Shown one piece after another: positions 20,378 through 32,237 of a stretch of DNA of 64,000 nt. Source of the DNA: Glandiceps talaboti (lineage: Eukaryota; Hemichordata; Enteropneusta; Spengelidae); NCBI RefSeq assembly GCF_964340395.1, contig NC_135561.1, positions 22,591,986 to 22,655,985 of the forward strand, written 5' to 3'. The stretch's first letter is position 1. The number at the start of each line of letters is the position of its first letter. Both the position numbers and the translations under genes were made by a program. Below the pieces are notes generated by a model. That model made no database searches. It worked only from the letters and a program-made list of their open reading frames with translations, and had not been told where the DNA came from.

Positions 20378-23300
20378 AGTCCCTGCCAGACCAAGTCCGG
20401 GAGGAGAACTTATGGATTGGGTTCCGTCCGTCTGTCCGTCCATGCATCCGTCCGTCTGTTAAGAGCCGTTTCTTGGACATGCCTGGACCGATTTTTTTCA
20501 AACTTGGTACAGGGGCAACATACAATGGCATACATATGCGGATCAATTTGTTTCATGGTACGATCCAATCTGGCTGCCTAGCAGCCATTTTGTTTTGCAA
20601 ATTTTCCCTGTCCAAAGCCATAACTTAGACATGCTTGAACAGATCTCATTCAAAGTTGGTATTAGGATAGTGTTCTATGACATACATGTGCACATCCATT
20701 TTCATCGTGATACGATCCAATATGGCTGCCTGGCAGCCATTTCGTTGGTGCCAGTTTTCATTTATTTATTCCATCACATCATCTTGAAGAGTAGGCATGT
20801 CCCATGTCCAACGAGCAGACACAACATGAGTAGGCATGTTCCATGTCCAACGAGCAGGCACAACATATCTAAGTCTGTTTGATTTAGGTTCACAAGTGTT
20901 GTTGCGTACGGAAGCGTATTAGTGCCAAGTTGTAAGGAAAAAAATAAAATTTAAAATCTCGTAATTACGAGATTTCAATTCTCGTAATTACGACTTTTTT
21001 CTCGTAATTACGACTTTTTTCTCGTAATTACGAGTTTTCAATTCTCGTAATTACGAGTTTTCAATTCTCGTAATTACGACTTTTCGATTCTCGTAATTAC
21101 GACTTTTTTCTCGTAATTACGACTTTTCAATTCTCGTAATTACGACTTTTTGATTCTCGTAATTACGACTTTTCGATTCTCGTAATTACGACTTTTTTCT
21201 CGTAATTACGACTTTTCAATTCTCGTAATTACGACTTTTCGATTCTCGTAATTACGACTTTTTGAATGTGGTAAGCCAACAACAGTAAGTAGCAAGTCAG
21301 TTATCACTCTGAGCGCGGGATTTAGGAGTGAACCATTTGACTTTTGGGATTCCCAAGGTCCATATTTAGAAGGGGACACATCACCCTCTCATTATCAAAT
21401 ATGTAGTATTGTTTTGTTTTTGGTTTGCTGCGGAGGAATGGAGTTAGAGGTAACATGGAAAATATAAGCAATCACATCAAAATAGTCACAGCCTTAAAAT
21501 TCGGAAAGTAACTTGTTTTTATGCCATTTTCTTCGCCCCCCTCCATCAAGTAACATTACCCTTATATAGTACTACATTCTAAGCGCTTTCAACGAAGTGC
21601 ATAAAATGTATTTGGAGCTTGCGCCTTGCTGATCAAAAATAGGTCACATGCTGCCATGCATGGTGATAAAAACATCGTAAGACGCCACATGTTTTATACG
21701 AACATGAACTTTACTAATATATACATGTTTTAGATTTTCATAATAATCACAGGTTTAATTCTCCGAGTCGTAATTACGAGAATCGTTCTACAAGATTCTC
21801 GTAATTACGACTTTTTGATTCTCGTAATTACGACTTTTCGATTCTCGTAATTACGACTTTTCGATTCTCGTAATTACGACTTTTCGATTCTCGTAATTAC
21901 GACTTTTCGATTCTCGTAATTACGACTTTTTGATTCTCGTAATTACGACTTTTTGATTCTCGTAATTACGACTTTTCGATTCTCGTAATTACGACTTTTT
22001 GATTCTCGTAATTACGACTTTTTGATTCTCGTAATTACGACTTTTCGATTCTCGTAATTACGACTTTTCGATTCTCGTAATTACGACTTTTCGATTCTCG
22101 TAATTACGACTTTTTGATTCTCGTAATTACGACTTTTCTATTCTCGTATTTACGACTTTACGATTCTCGTAATTACGACTTTTTGATTGTCGTAATTATG
22201 AAATTATGATTTTTTTATTGTTTGTTATTTTTCAATTTTTGAATTGTTCAGACACGAATCTTATGATTTTGATGTACTAAGCAGATGTACTATAGAGTGT
22301 TTGACACGGTAACCGGTTTGTATGATTTGATTGCGTTTTTCGTTTCTTTAAAAAAACTCGAGTGCATTAAAACAGCGAAGAATATGCTTTCATTATATGT
22401 CGGCAAAATGAATCAATAATGGGTTTGAAATTGAAGAAAATAGTATTTACCATCTGATATTTGGTAAAATTCACAACTTTAGTTTAGAATTTTCTTCATT
22501 AAGGTAAATCAGATTTATACGGTTTTGAAATTTAAAATTCAATAACGTGGCACCGTAGGTCGTTCGATCAAGTTTGAAAATGTGTGGAGACCTTTTCCAC
22601 GGTTGATAAATACTTGAATATATGTATTTGGTATGGTATAATAATATTGGTTTGAGGGTCAGTTAGCCAAGTGACCGGTTTGTCGAGGTTATTGACCCTG
22701 GTATATCAGGGTGTTAGTAGGAAGGCATTGGCGAGACGTCCCCAGATAGAAACTTTATTGATCCTTCTTTTATCAGTCGTAATCCTGTCTTGTATTGGAC
22801 AGTTTCCCTACATCTTCATCATTGGATATAAGTTGGAGTTGTGTCCGAATTTCAGAAGAATATCTATATGTTTAATATTGGACTCCATTATTTGAACAAA
22901 TTCTTTGCTGATGAAGAATTCTTGTTGTTCTGGAATTCTTGTTTTGTGTTTATTATTTGGCTAAGTTCATTGACAGATTGCAGTGAACCTACTAACTTCT
23001 TGTTGCATCCAGTATATGTGTGTACATATGTGAACACGTTATTTCATTGCCATTTCTTTTTTAGCCTATTGGTGTTATGTAATTTCACTGGACTTATATT
23101 AGAGTGTTCAGTTCACCTTAAATGTACTTACTACCCGATGATCGGGTGTTGTTGAGAACTCAGCTGTTGCTTATAACATGAACTTAAAATGGCAGTGTGA
23201 TTTTTCCAGTTAGATATCAACTTACCGGAGAATTGCGACGTAATTACGAGAATCGAAATGTCTTTACGATTCAAGTAATTACGAGATTCAAAAAGTCGTA

Positions 23301-23734
23301 ATTACGAGAATCGAAAAGTCGTAATTACGAGAATTGAGAAGTCGTAATTACGAGAAAAAAGTCGTAATTACGAGAAAAAAGTCGTAATTACGAGAATCGA
23401 AAAGTCGTAATTACGAGAATTGAAAACTCGTAATTACGAGAAAAAAGTCGTAATTACGAGAAAAAAGTCGTAATTACGAGAATCGAAAAGTCGTAATTAC
23501 GAGAATTGAAAACTCGTAATTACGAGAAAAAAGTCGTAATTACGAGAAAAAAGTCGTAATTACGAGAATTGAAATCTCGTAATTACGAGATTTTAAATTT
23601 TATTTTTTTCCTTACAACTTGGCACTAATACGCTTCCGTAGTTGCGTGATCAGAGTAGTGATATCAAGAAAAAAAAAACTGCCAGTTCCTTAAAACCCAA
23701 TCATAGTGGGGATTATGTCATTCTCAATGACTTG
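20378..23734 (+). mobile_element. Family A element, copy A3, disrupted by the fold-back element
   Basis: Starts AGTCCCTGCCAGACC, carries two body units, reaches GTTGTTGCGT at 20907, and resumes at 23641 with GTTGCGTGATCAGAG through to AATGACTTG. The rest of 20907-23640 is foreign to family A. Confidence 0.85.
20907..23640. mobile_element. Fold-back element with three arrays of the palindrome TCGTAATTACGA
   Basis: The termini TACGGAAGCGTATTAGTGCC and GGCACTAATACGCTTCCGTA are perfect inverse complements. The arms stay near-identical for over 150 bp, including the arrays. Flanking GTTGCG(T) is duplicated (20901-20907 and 23641-23647), whereas intact A copies have it once. The arrays hold about 14 (20958-21260), 17 (21768-22200) and 15 (23237-23590) palindromes in units such as TCGTAATTACGACTTTTCGA. 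The two unique segments between arrays (21265-21765, 22210-23230) contain only short hydrophobic ORFs without recognisable domains. Superfamily unknown; a 6-7 bp duplication does not settle it. Confidence 0.85.
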
Positions 23735-26700
23735 TATAATGTTACGTAATGTTCCATTATCCTGTAGGGGTGTTTTCATGTTTGAGGTGCTGCAGTGTAT
23801 GTCAGACATTAGATTTCAGTTGTGCACATTGCCATTGGCAGAATTTTTTTGTAACACACCTAGTACCTTTCCTATGTTTTGACTTGTTAATAAGTGTCAC
23901 ATGGTATGCAAAATTTTTATACTTCACTACAAGTTAAGTTTACCAGTCAACAATTTTCATGATGATGCCTGTATGGGCACGATAACAATGACTGATGACC
24001 TCATGTGCACATACATACATGTTTTCACAGCCGATTAAAATGCTCTCACCTTGTGCTGGCGAAGTAGACACGAGACAGAAACTTCGCGGCTTTTACAATT
24101 TTTTGAAGATAAACTTTGTTACCCATGAAACAGATTTGAATTAACAAAGTTGGTAATTATTAAAGGAGTACACTTTTGCAGATTCCTGTGTTGTTTTTGG
24201 AACTATGCAAATAAGCAATGGCATATTTTCCGAAACCATATGAAAATTACAGTTGAAAAGTATGTGCCAAGTTGTATACATAGATCAAAGACAAAGGGAC
24301 AACTTTACCTAAATGAATACCATTAGATGAAAAGACAATGTCGAAATAGAGAGTAATCAAATGAAGAGTATCATCAGAAAAACAATGAAACAACATGAAA
24401 AACTGATTGCGTCACTAGTAAAATCAAACCTTAAAAATTCTGGAAGTATGCTCATTCAAAAACAAAGACTAGAGTCAGTGTTCCTGGTCTGCATAAAAAC
24501 GAAACTTAGGATATGACTGGGACCGATATTGTGTATTGTCCAGTGTGATAATCTCCCACAAGATTAGACCCAAAGCAATTTTCGTGGTAACTGATCTCTC
24601 ATCCAATTATAAGATTAGGAGTGTTTTGATTTAGATAAGAGGAGAAGAATGGACAAGGTGTCTTTATTCAGTCAATAAAGAAAAAGAGAATTACATAAAG
24701 TATCAGACTTTTAGTGGTCTCAGAGACAGCCTCAGACTGCTAGTGGTCTGAGATATAGCTGAGAGCAAAGTAACCAGGGAAAGAAAAAGAAACAGTTTTA
24801 AAACTCAATGAATGAATTGATCAATATCACACACAAAATAAGTTAGATTGCACCACAAAAAATGATCATTCAATCGATTAATCATTCAACCAAATAATAG
24901 ATCATTCGATCAATCGATAAATCAATCAATCAATTACATGCTCGTTACCCCCTGTGCTCTAACTAGGTGTTTGACGACATGTATAAGCAGCGTCATTTCT
25001 GCACCCAAACACAGTAATTACGAATTCATGACATTGTTCTTTCTCCTCTAAGGCTTGTCCCGAGCCGTAAAAATGGAAAAAATAAAAATACATCTCTTTT
25101 CTTGAGATGTGTCCTCAAATCTATTTAAATATTTGACAGATTAAAACATAGATAAAAATCTGGCATATGTTTAGAACATGTGATCATTTCTGTCAGAAAT
25201 GTACGTATCATCGTCTACAATAATATGTGGTTGTATGCGTAGTCAAGAAAATTTCACGTCATAGGACACATTACAGAGGAGCAACTTCAATTTACAACAG
25301 TGGTGAAATTCGAGGCCAGAAAACGATTACCACTAAACCAATGCCCCCCCCCCCCCAACCCACAATATCGATGTGATCAGGGATATCATAGAATTAGAAA
25401 TCTCTCCCAACCACGTTCCAAACCCACACGAAGAAAGCGCTTGATGGCTAGAAGTAGAATATTCGTCAATAGGAGTTCTCGTCTTTTACGGTCAGACATA
25501 AATATAAACCAGTGATATCGACTTTCTCTGTCGAACTGCAACAGTATCGAAATTTTTAACCAAACTAATCCAACTAATTTAAGTGACCACGAGACCTCCG
25601 CATAAAGTTGTCGAACATGAACAGCTAAATTCAAATAGAAATGTCTTGTCTAAAACATTACTCAAAATATTTTTTCGAAGAGTTAAACTCATTGGATGGA
25701 CAAAATAGTATAATACGACAAATTAAACACTCTATAGTTAAATAGTTCAGAGTTCACGTAATAGTTCAGTTTTCGTACAAAAGAGTTCACGCTCTGTTGT
25801 TTGATTTCGCTGATACTTTCCTTGAGCTTTTTCTTCTCTTTTCGTGGTTCTTGCTTTGATAACACTCGCGGGTGTCCGAATTTCAACTTCCTCGTCTGTC
25901 GTCTACAGTTTGGGATGTTGTTTGCTTCTCACGTTTTCAAACTTGATATTTTGAAGACTTTCATGGTTACAAATCCTCTATGAACGTGGTATCCTCGTCG
26001 GTCATATTTCTAGACTGGGGAAGTTCTGTTCCCTTGACACCTTGAGTAATTTCTCTACAGGCTCTCGCTTGACTCCCACATCAGTAGAATCGGGAAAGGC
26101 CAATGGGGTTCTCCTCTGAGGAAATTATCCGTTTTACGGGGAACTCGCGTCTTCAGGGAAACTCTTCGATCTGCTAGATGTCTGGGGAAAACACTCGCTT
26201 GGTTGCCGAGAGGTAGACTACCACCAATAGCCTTTAACACAATTTTGGATTCTCCTCCAGTGTAGTGAAATGATAAACTACATACGAGACGATGTACATA
26301 TATGTGGTATAAACTGGAATCATAGACTTTATTTATCAAAGCCCTGAAACCCCACGGCTTCACCCCAAGGGCAGAGCCAGAAGTCGAGTCAGATGCTCAC
26401 AGCTCGACGGTCAAAAGCCAAGTCCTGAATCTGCGACGCTATGGTCGTTACCATCATTAATTAAATTGGCCAAGTCTGCTGACAGGCGCCTAATTGTAAA
26501 GTACAATATTACAAATGGAGTTAATATAATTGTAAACCTTGGGGTTTCAGTAAGTTTCAAAGTAGGGAGAGAACTGGAAACAGTCTGGGGAGAAGTGCAC
26601 GCTACACGCGCGCGCTTGCTATACAAGCGCGGGGGGAGGGTTGTCCCCCCCCCTCCCACAGTAAGACTACGAGCTTTTTGAAAAATGAACACCATTTGGA

Positions 26701-26750
26701 GGCCATTTAGACCACCATTCAGAAGTAAAACACAACTTAGGGAGCCGTCA
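23735..26750. other. Intergenic, no gene recognised
   Basis: Mostly unique sequence. Short ORFs here on both strands (for example 25300-25515 +, 26055-26363 -) lack recognisable domains and convincing splice context. 24541-24645 resembles 33840-33935 (see findings). A CAATCGAT-type simple tract lies at about 24860-24935. Confidence 0.5.
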
Positions 26751-26759
26751 CTATTTACG

Positions 26760-26875
26760 GTTGGGGGGGGGGGGGAGTCGGAGGAATGGGGGGGGGGGGG
26801 TCACTTGAAAATTGGAGTTGGTCGGGGGGGGGGGGCTACCGAAAAATGAGGGAAAGGTAGGGGGGGGGGGCTACA
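26760..26875. repeat. Cluster of homopolymer G runs
   Basis: Four G runs of ten or more bases in about 115 bp, spaced by 20-30 bp of unrelated sequence. C-rich runs occur nearby at about 26645-26656. Similar runs recur at 28809-28895. Confidence 0.9.
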
Positions 26876-28027
26876 CAAAAATCTGTTTCGAAAAACTTGT
26901 GTACACAGTATCAGGATTATTTAACATGTTACATAAAATGTAACTTTATTAACATTTTAAAACAAATATAAAATATTTTCAAAACATTAAAGGTTTTGGT
27001 TTTCCTAAATATTTGTTTATGTACTACATGTACAATGTGGAGTTGTGTGTGAAGTAGAAACTAAATTATATAACAATAACTTAAAATAAATATGTGAGTA
27101 ATATATAACTACTAGTATAAACTCTGGAAGCAAACTTTGAATCAATTAGTTGTCAGGTTGTCACCCAGTTTGTAAATATGTACTGAAGTCATTATAATTT
27201 GACAGGTGTCACTGTAACACTAGCTTGTCATCACTAGTTTGTTTCAGCTTAGAAGTGTCTCTGATTTGTATTAAATAAGGTAAACATTCTGATTGCAAAT
27301 ATATCAATGGAAAGTCTCGACTAGTAAAACACATTGCAAAAACACTGTCTTACAGTCTCGTAAATTTCACCTGATTATTTCACTCTTTGGATAATTGACT
27401 ACTAAAAGCAAAGCTATGCATTGATGCAATACCTGTGAGCAGACAGATGACCATTCCAACAAACTTTGGGAATTTGGCTTACTTTAATATCACACATTAT
27501 TGTGATGGTTACCCTTACTCTCACAAGGCTTGCCTTGTTTCTGGTGAGTCTAAATTATTTAAATTACAAAGAAATGAGACAAGGGTTGTAACTGGATTTG
27601 TTGTTGCTTATCTGTCTTATCTGTGGCAAAACTTTATCAGCACACTATTGTTTTTCTTTTAATTAAAAAAAAACTAATAAAATATAAACTTTGTCATATA
27701 TTTGTGTAAAATACTGATATAATTATGTGTAAATGTAAGAAATTCCTTCTGCAAAAACTGTTTTCCAATAACATTTGAATTAAGTGGTGTCAGAAATTAT
27801 GTACTATATTACATTTACTGTAAAACAACTGGTACTTGTACAGATCATAAAACTTTCATTACCCTGGAAACTTCGAAAGAAACCTTCAACCCTGCATGCA
27901 GTCAATAACATCAGCCAAACACTTAAAAACAATTACATTTAAAAAACACATAACGGTAATATCCACATCAAGTTATCATTATGATTGGTACAGTGGATTT
28001 TGACTTTAAAATTTATGTTGTTCACGT

Positions 28028-28036
28028 GCGCGCGCG

Positions 28037-28100
<64 letters not shown>
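28028..28100. repeat. (CA)n microsatellite preceded by CG dinucleotides
   Basis: GTGCGCGCGCGCACGCA followed by about 32 CA units: a purine/pyrimidine alternating tract of Z-DNA type. Confidence 0.95.
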
Positions 28101-28103
<3 letters not shown>

Positions 28104-28430
28104 CTCTGACTATACACACTGAACTTAAGTTGTGTCTCCAACTAAACTACTGAGTTTGATCATTATTTTGTTATGTTCATGTTCAAATGCTACAGTGTAT
28201 ACCTGATACTGCACAACCTTTGTCACTGTTTTTAGGATGTATCACTTGATATTTCACTGGATTTTGACGATTGTCTCATATCCTCTAGGAAATGCTGTAT
28301 TTTCTTAGTTGATTCAGTACTGAAACATTGCTTCTGCAGCAGGTACTTCAGTGATGTATTATGCTGTTTGTAGTTCATGCTATGTAATTCCTGTTCATTA
28401 ATTGTTTCCACTGGTGTCCACCCTACGTGG

Positions 28431-28472
<42 letters not shown>
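28431..28472. repeat. (GTT)n microsatellite
   Basis: About 14 GTT units. On the minus strand they read as an asparagine run inside a short ORF (28232-28528) that I do not recognise and do not call as a gene. Confidence 0.9.
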
Positions 28473-28473
<1 letters not shown>

Positions 28474-28808
28474 CGTGATCGATGAAAGTTGTTGCTGTAG
28501 ATTCATTAGTATGACGTGTCAGGGTCACACAGACTCTCGTTAGAAAGCGCTTTTGTTTCAGTGTTCTTGCCTTGTGACGTTTTCTTTGACAGATCGTTTC
28601 TGTTTTCTTGATAATTTATGTTCTGGGTGAAAATTTCGTTTAAGATGTTCGGCGGAATGCGCTTAATAAGTATTCTTACTGATGAAATGAAGTTGTTTTG
28701 TAAGTACCCCAATCCCGGACCCCAATAATCATTAATAATAAAATTATAGCAATATAAATAATATAATTTCCTCTCTTTAATACCCACCACTTCATGTACA
28801 TAATGGAA

Positions 28809-28895
28809 ACGGGGGGGGGGGGGGGGGGGTCATCCCAATTTCTAAAGTCAGGTGGGGGTCATTAATTTTTTCCCTGCAGGATGGGGGGGGGGGTG
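28809..28895. repeat. Second cluster of homopolymer G runs
   Basis: A run of about 19 G, then GGTGGGGG, then a run of about 11 G. Base counts in such runs are unreliable in assemblies. Confidence 0.85.
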
Positions 28896-29817
28896 TAGCG
28901 TGTACACTTGAGAGAATGGTTCGTCAGAGAAAGGGAGAGAGGACGAGTGGCCCAAGTAAGAGACGAGATGCGTTGAGTTCAGTGTCTAAATCACATCTGA
29001 AGTTTATTACAAACTCTACAAGTTTAAATAAGCTATAATCTACAAGTTCTCATAAAGAAGTGAATTACCTGTTACATCTGTTTAATCAATCTAGAGACAT
29101 CCGTTGTAAGGATGTTTGAGGTTGTATACACGGCGTCGATCAAAGGAACTACATGTATATATAGACTACAGATTATAGTTAATAAAGGAAATGCCATTTC
29201 TATCATCAGCTCTTCATAATAAACCGAGGATGATGTCATGTGCATGATTAGTAATGAATATGACGGTTAAACTAGTAATCAACATAATTGACAATTGATG
29301 GGAGGAGTTAAACTACACGTGGTTTCCAACAGGGGGGCAGTTAATTTCCACTTCTTATCAACAAATTCCTTAGTTATATCATAAAAGCTCCCTTAGTTAT
29401 ATCATAAAAGTATGACTAATTTTAGGGTTTCAAAAGTTTAAATCATTTCAAGTCATATTTAACACAAATAATAATGAAACTAGCCAGAATATTGAAATAA
29501 GATGGTTCACTATACTGTCATCAGTGCTTGGAGTAATTATACAACGTCAGCCATGGGCATCATGGAACAATAAAGCTAAGATTATGGATATTTATAATCT
29601 AATAACAATAGTATGTAATACAAATACGCGTAAACAACGTATGTGCGTCAAACTGACAGGTATGAAGTGAGCGGACGATTGTGACTGTATTTTTGCAATA
29701 AAGCTTACTGATGTGTATTTTCAGTGTTCACCTCCTTCCTTTGATGTAATAATGTTCAGATTCAACGAGAATATCAATACAAACACTTGAAACCCCAGAA
29801 AATCTAGTCTGTCTCAC

Positions 29818-29854
29818 CTTGGAGGAATTATACTGTCAGTATAATTCCTCCAAG
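29818..29854. repeat. Perfect 37-nt palindrome
   Basis: The left arm CTTGGAGGAATTATACTG and the right arm CAGTATAATTCCTCCAAG are exact inverse complements around a single T. It lies at the edge of the CpG-richer block upstream of the lipase gene. Confidence 0.95.
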
Positions 29855-29929
29855 GGCTCACTGTAGAACAACACCATGTCCCCGTACCACCGCCGTTACA
29901 CGGTAGCTTCCTGGTTTACCTTACATCGA

Positions 29930-30308
29930 CGTTGGTGGCACACTTTCAAAACGAAGCGCGAGCGCGGTGGACTGTAATCGGAAAAGAATATTGACCCGTG
30001 GTGACCTTAATCACGTGACTACATGATCAGTCAGCTGACCTTGCTTGCTTGCTAGGGTCAGCCGGCCGCCCATCACTGTACGTGTATGTACATAACAACG
30101 GAATATTGCAACAACCATATCTCTCTCAAATGTGACAGAAAAACATCGACAAGAGATTTAAATCAAGAACGTCATTCAAAAACGTCATGATTATGAAGTT
30201 GATGTAGTAACTGATGACGTCACAACTCAAGTACGTAATCTAATCAGCACCTCACGTGACGTCACCATCAATCATATTACATCGATATCGCCACAGATAA
30301 AGTCATAC
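29930..30308 (+). promoter_or_regulatory. Candidate promoter and noncoding first exon of the PNPLA4-like gene
   Basis: The only CpG-richer block between the COPS7 and lipase genes. It has two perfect CREs TGACGTCA (30215-30222, 30257-30264) and two CACGTG E-boxes (30012-30017, 30253-30258); the second E-box overlaps the second CRE. A strong donor CATAC|GTAAGT follows at 30309. The first coding exon of the lipase opens with an acceptor at 33988, so an upstream noncoding exon must exist, and this is the best candidate. Joining the two is inference. Confidence 0.45.
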
Positions 30309-31287
30309 GTAAGTGTATTAGTGTTTACTAAGGTATGGAACAGTGTTGATTTACTGTTTGGGGACTGTCTCGGAACACATCAATGTTGGAATGTATTCAC
30401 TACATTTTGATGATATATTGAATAACGTATATGTCCAATTTACCGATAGGCAATCGCAGTTTAATACAGAAGTTCACAACATTTGTCATATTTGTTGAGC
30501 CGGGCCGCAGGCCTGCAGGCAGCGCTGCTCCATATCTCGATGCTCCAGTACGCTTGTAGAAGTAAAACTATTTTCAAGATGAGTCGAGATTGAGAGCATG
30601 CGGATTGATAACAAATTCAACACAAATGTTGTTCTCTTGGGAAGGATCTGGATGTTCCTGAGTTATATGTGAGGTTCAAGCAGGGCAGGGTTAACCTCTC
30701 AATGTTTTCATGTCAGTGCACAGGGAGCAGTGAGCATATACTAGCATGTAATTGATTGATTGATCGATCGATCGATTGAGTTATTGATTGATTTATTATT
30801 TGGTTGAATGATTGATTGATCGATTTAATGACACCTCAGGCCATGGTGCTAAAACAGAGCTAGGATATTACGTATCATTTGGTAGCTTTGACTTCTTGCT
30901 CTGCAAGTTGGTAAGGGGCAGTGTCATTTTAAAACCGACGCACAAGAAATGTAATTCCTTCATTCAACTCCCCTCCCCATGGCCCAAACTTCACCAAAGG
31001 GAAACCAGATGTAAACTGAATGCCTCCCGTAAGGATGCATTTTGGGTTCCTTTGCAAATGATGTTAAAAAGTATGATGTTAAAAAGTATGATAAATGTAT
31101 TGCAAGGAACAAGAAAGAAAGTTAAAGAATAAATGTCAGTCATTCAGTAATAAATGACTGACACACTTAAACTCAATGTCCAGTGTGTTAGGTGAATAGA
31201 GCCATTCATTTGAAGTGATGAAGAAATACGGAATTGGTTTAAGGGATGTAACCAGTAAAAGTATTTCCTAAATTGTTTCAGGAAATT

Positions 31288-31640
31288 ATGACTAATAAAA
31301 TATTCAAAGCCTAATCACTCTGCTTAAGGATATGGCCCATTGTTAAGGGATGAGTATGTTCAGCACATATCCTATAGTGTTTATGCATCTCAAATCAGTA
31401 GTTTATCCATTGCCGCCTGCATGTCCTTTCCTGCACAAGGAATGATAACTATCCCATGCTATTTTCTGCCTTAAATACTCTATCATTATTTCATGAATAT
31501 TTGTACATTTCCACCTGGCGTAATACTTTCGCTTCGTAGTTAGGCTTTGAATAATATGATATTTAAAGCCTAATCACTCCGCTCAAGGATATTGTCTATT
31601 GTTAAGGGATGGGTATGTTCCTTGTTCCAGCAATCCCATC
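31288..31640. repeat. Tandem duplication, about 257 bp apart
   Basis: A segment with AAAGCCTAATCACT and TTGTTAAGGGATG occurs at about 31288-31365 and again at about 31545-31622, with scattered substitutions. The sequence between the copies is otherwise unremarkable. Confidence 0.7.
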
Positions 31641-31903
31641 ATTGAGCATCTGCTGTGACCTTCCTTTCATCCGTTCATACAATCTCCCATTCCTACACTC
31701 TTCCCTTTCCTTAAAAAGAGAGGCTAAAACTTTTAACGTGCGAGGTGGGTTTTTTTTGTTTTGTTTTTTTTGTTTTTGATCACTTGCAGTCAATATATAC
31801 AATTTACGGCGAATTCAACCTGGATTTCTGAAAGCCAGCGTTGATATGATGGGAGGCTTTTACAGTCCCTTGAGCTACCAATGTATTATCTGTGGTTGGT
31901 GCT

Positions 31904-32053
31904 GGTCCCTGTCTTGGGCGCCCTCTAGCATCACCCACCAGTAAGTTGATTGAGGTTTTAAGTGGGATTTTACTGCATGTTCATTTTCGCAAGCTGAAAG
32001 GAAAAGGAACAAAAAAATTATAGCGTAACTAGAGGGCACCCCCAGACAGGACC
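31904..32053. mobile_element. MITE-like 150-bp inverted repeat
   Basis: GGTCCCTGTCTTGGG..GCCCTCTAG at the left pairs with CTAGAGGGCACC..CAGACAGGACC at the right: 25-bp arms with about three mismatches. No clear target duplication. Confidence 0.55.
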
Positions 32054-32237
32054 TGCTGAGGTAGGCTACCTATAGGAAGAGGATTTTTATAGTCACCCCA
32101 ATGTCTAAGGGTACTCGCGTAACAAGCACTCTCACACTGGCTCGCTTACTGTGGGACAAACTCACAAAACATTTATGTGGTCATGTGTATTTTAATATTC
32201 ATTTTTTACAATTATAATAATTAGCCTTCCTTAACAA

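Noticed and set aside
22671-23155. Hydrophobic ORFs inside the fold-back element
   Set aside because: Short, overlapping, no ATG context or family resemblance; mentioned only as unexplained interior sequence.
27435-27662. 75-codon plus-strand ORF
   Set aside because: No homology recognised, AT-rich surroundings, ends in a poly-T tract; chance frame likely.
28232-28790. Two overlapping minus-strand ORFs, one with an asparagine run
   Set aside because: Coding-like in places, but no recognisable domain, no convincing exon boundaries, and the Asn run is a (GTT)n microsatellite. Left uncalled.
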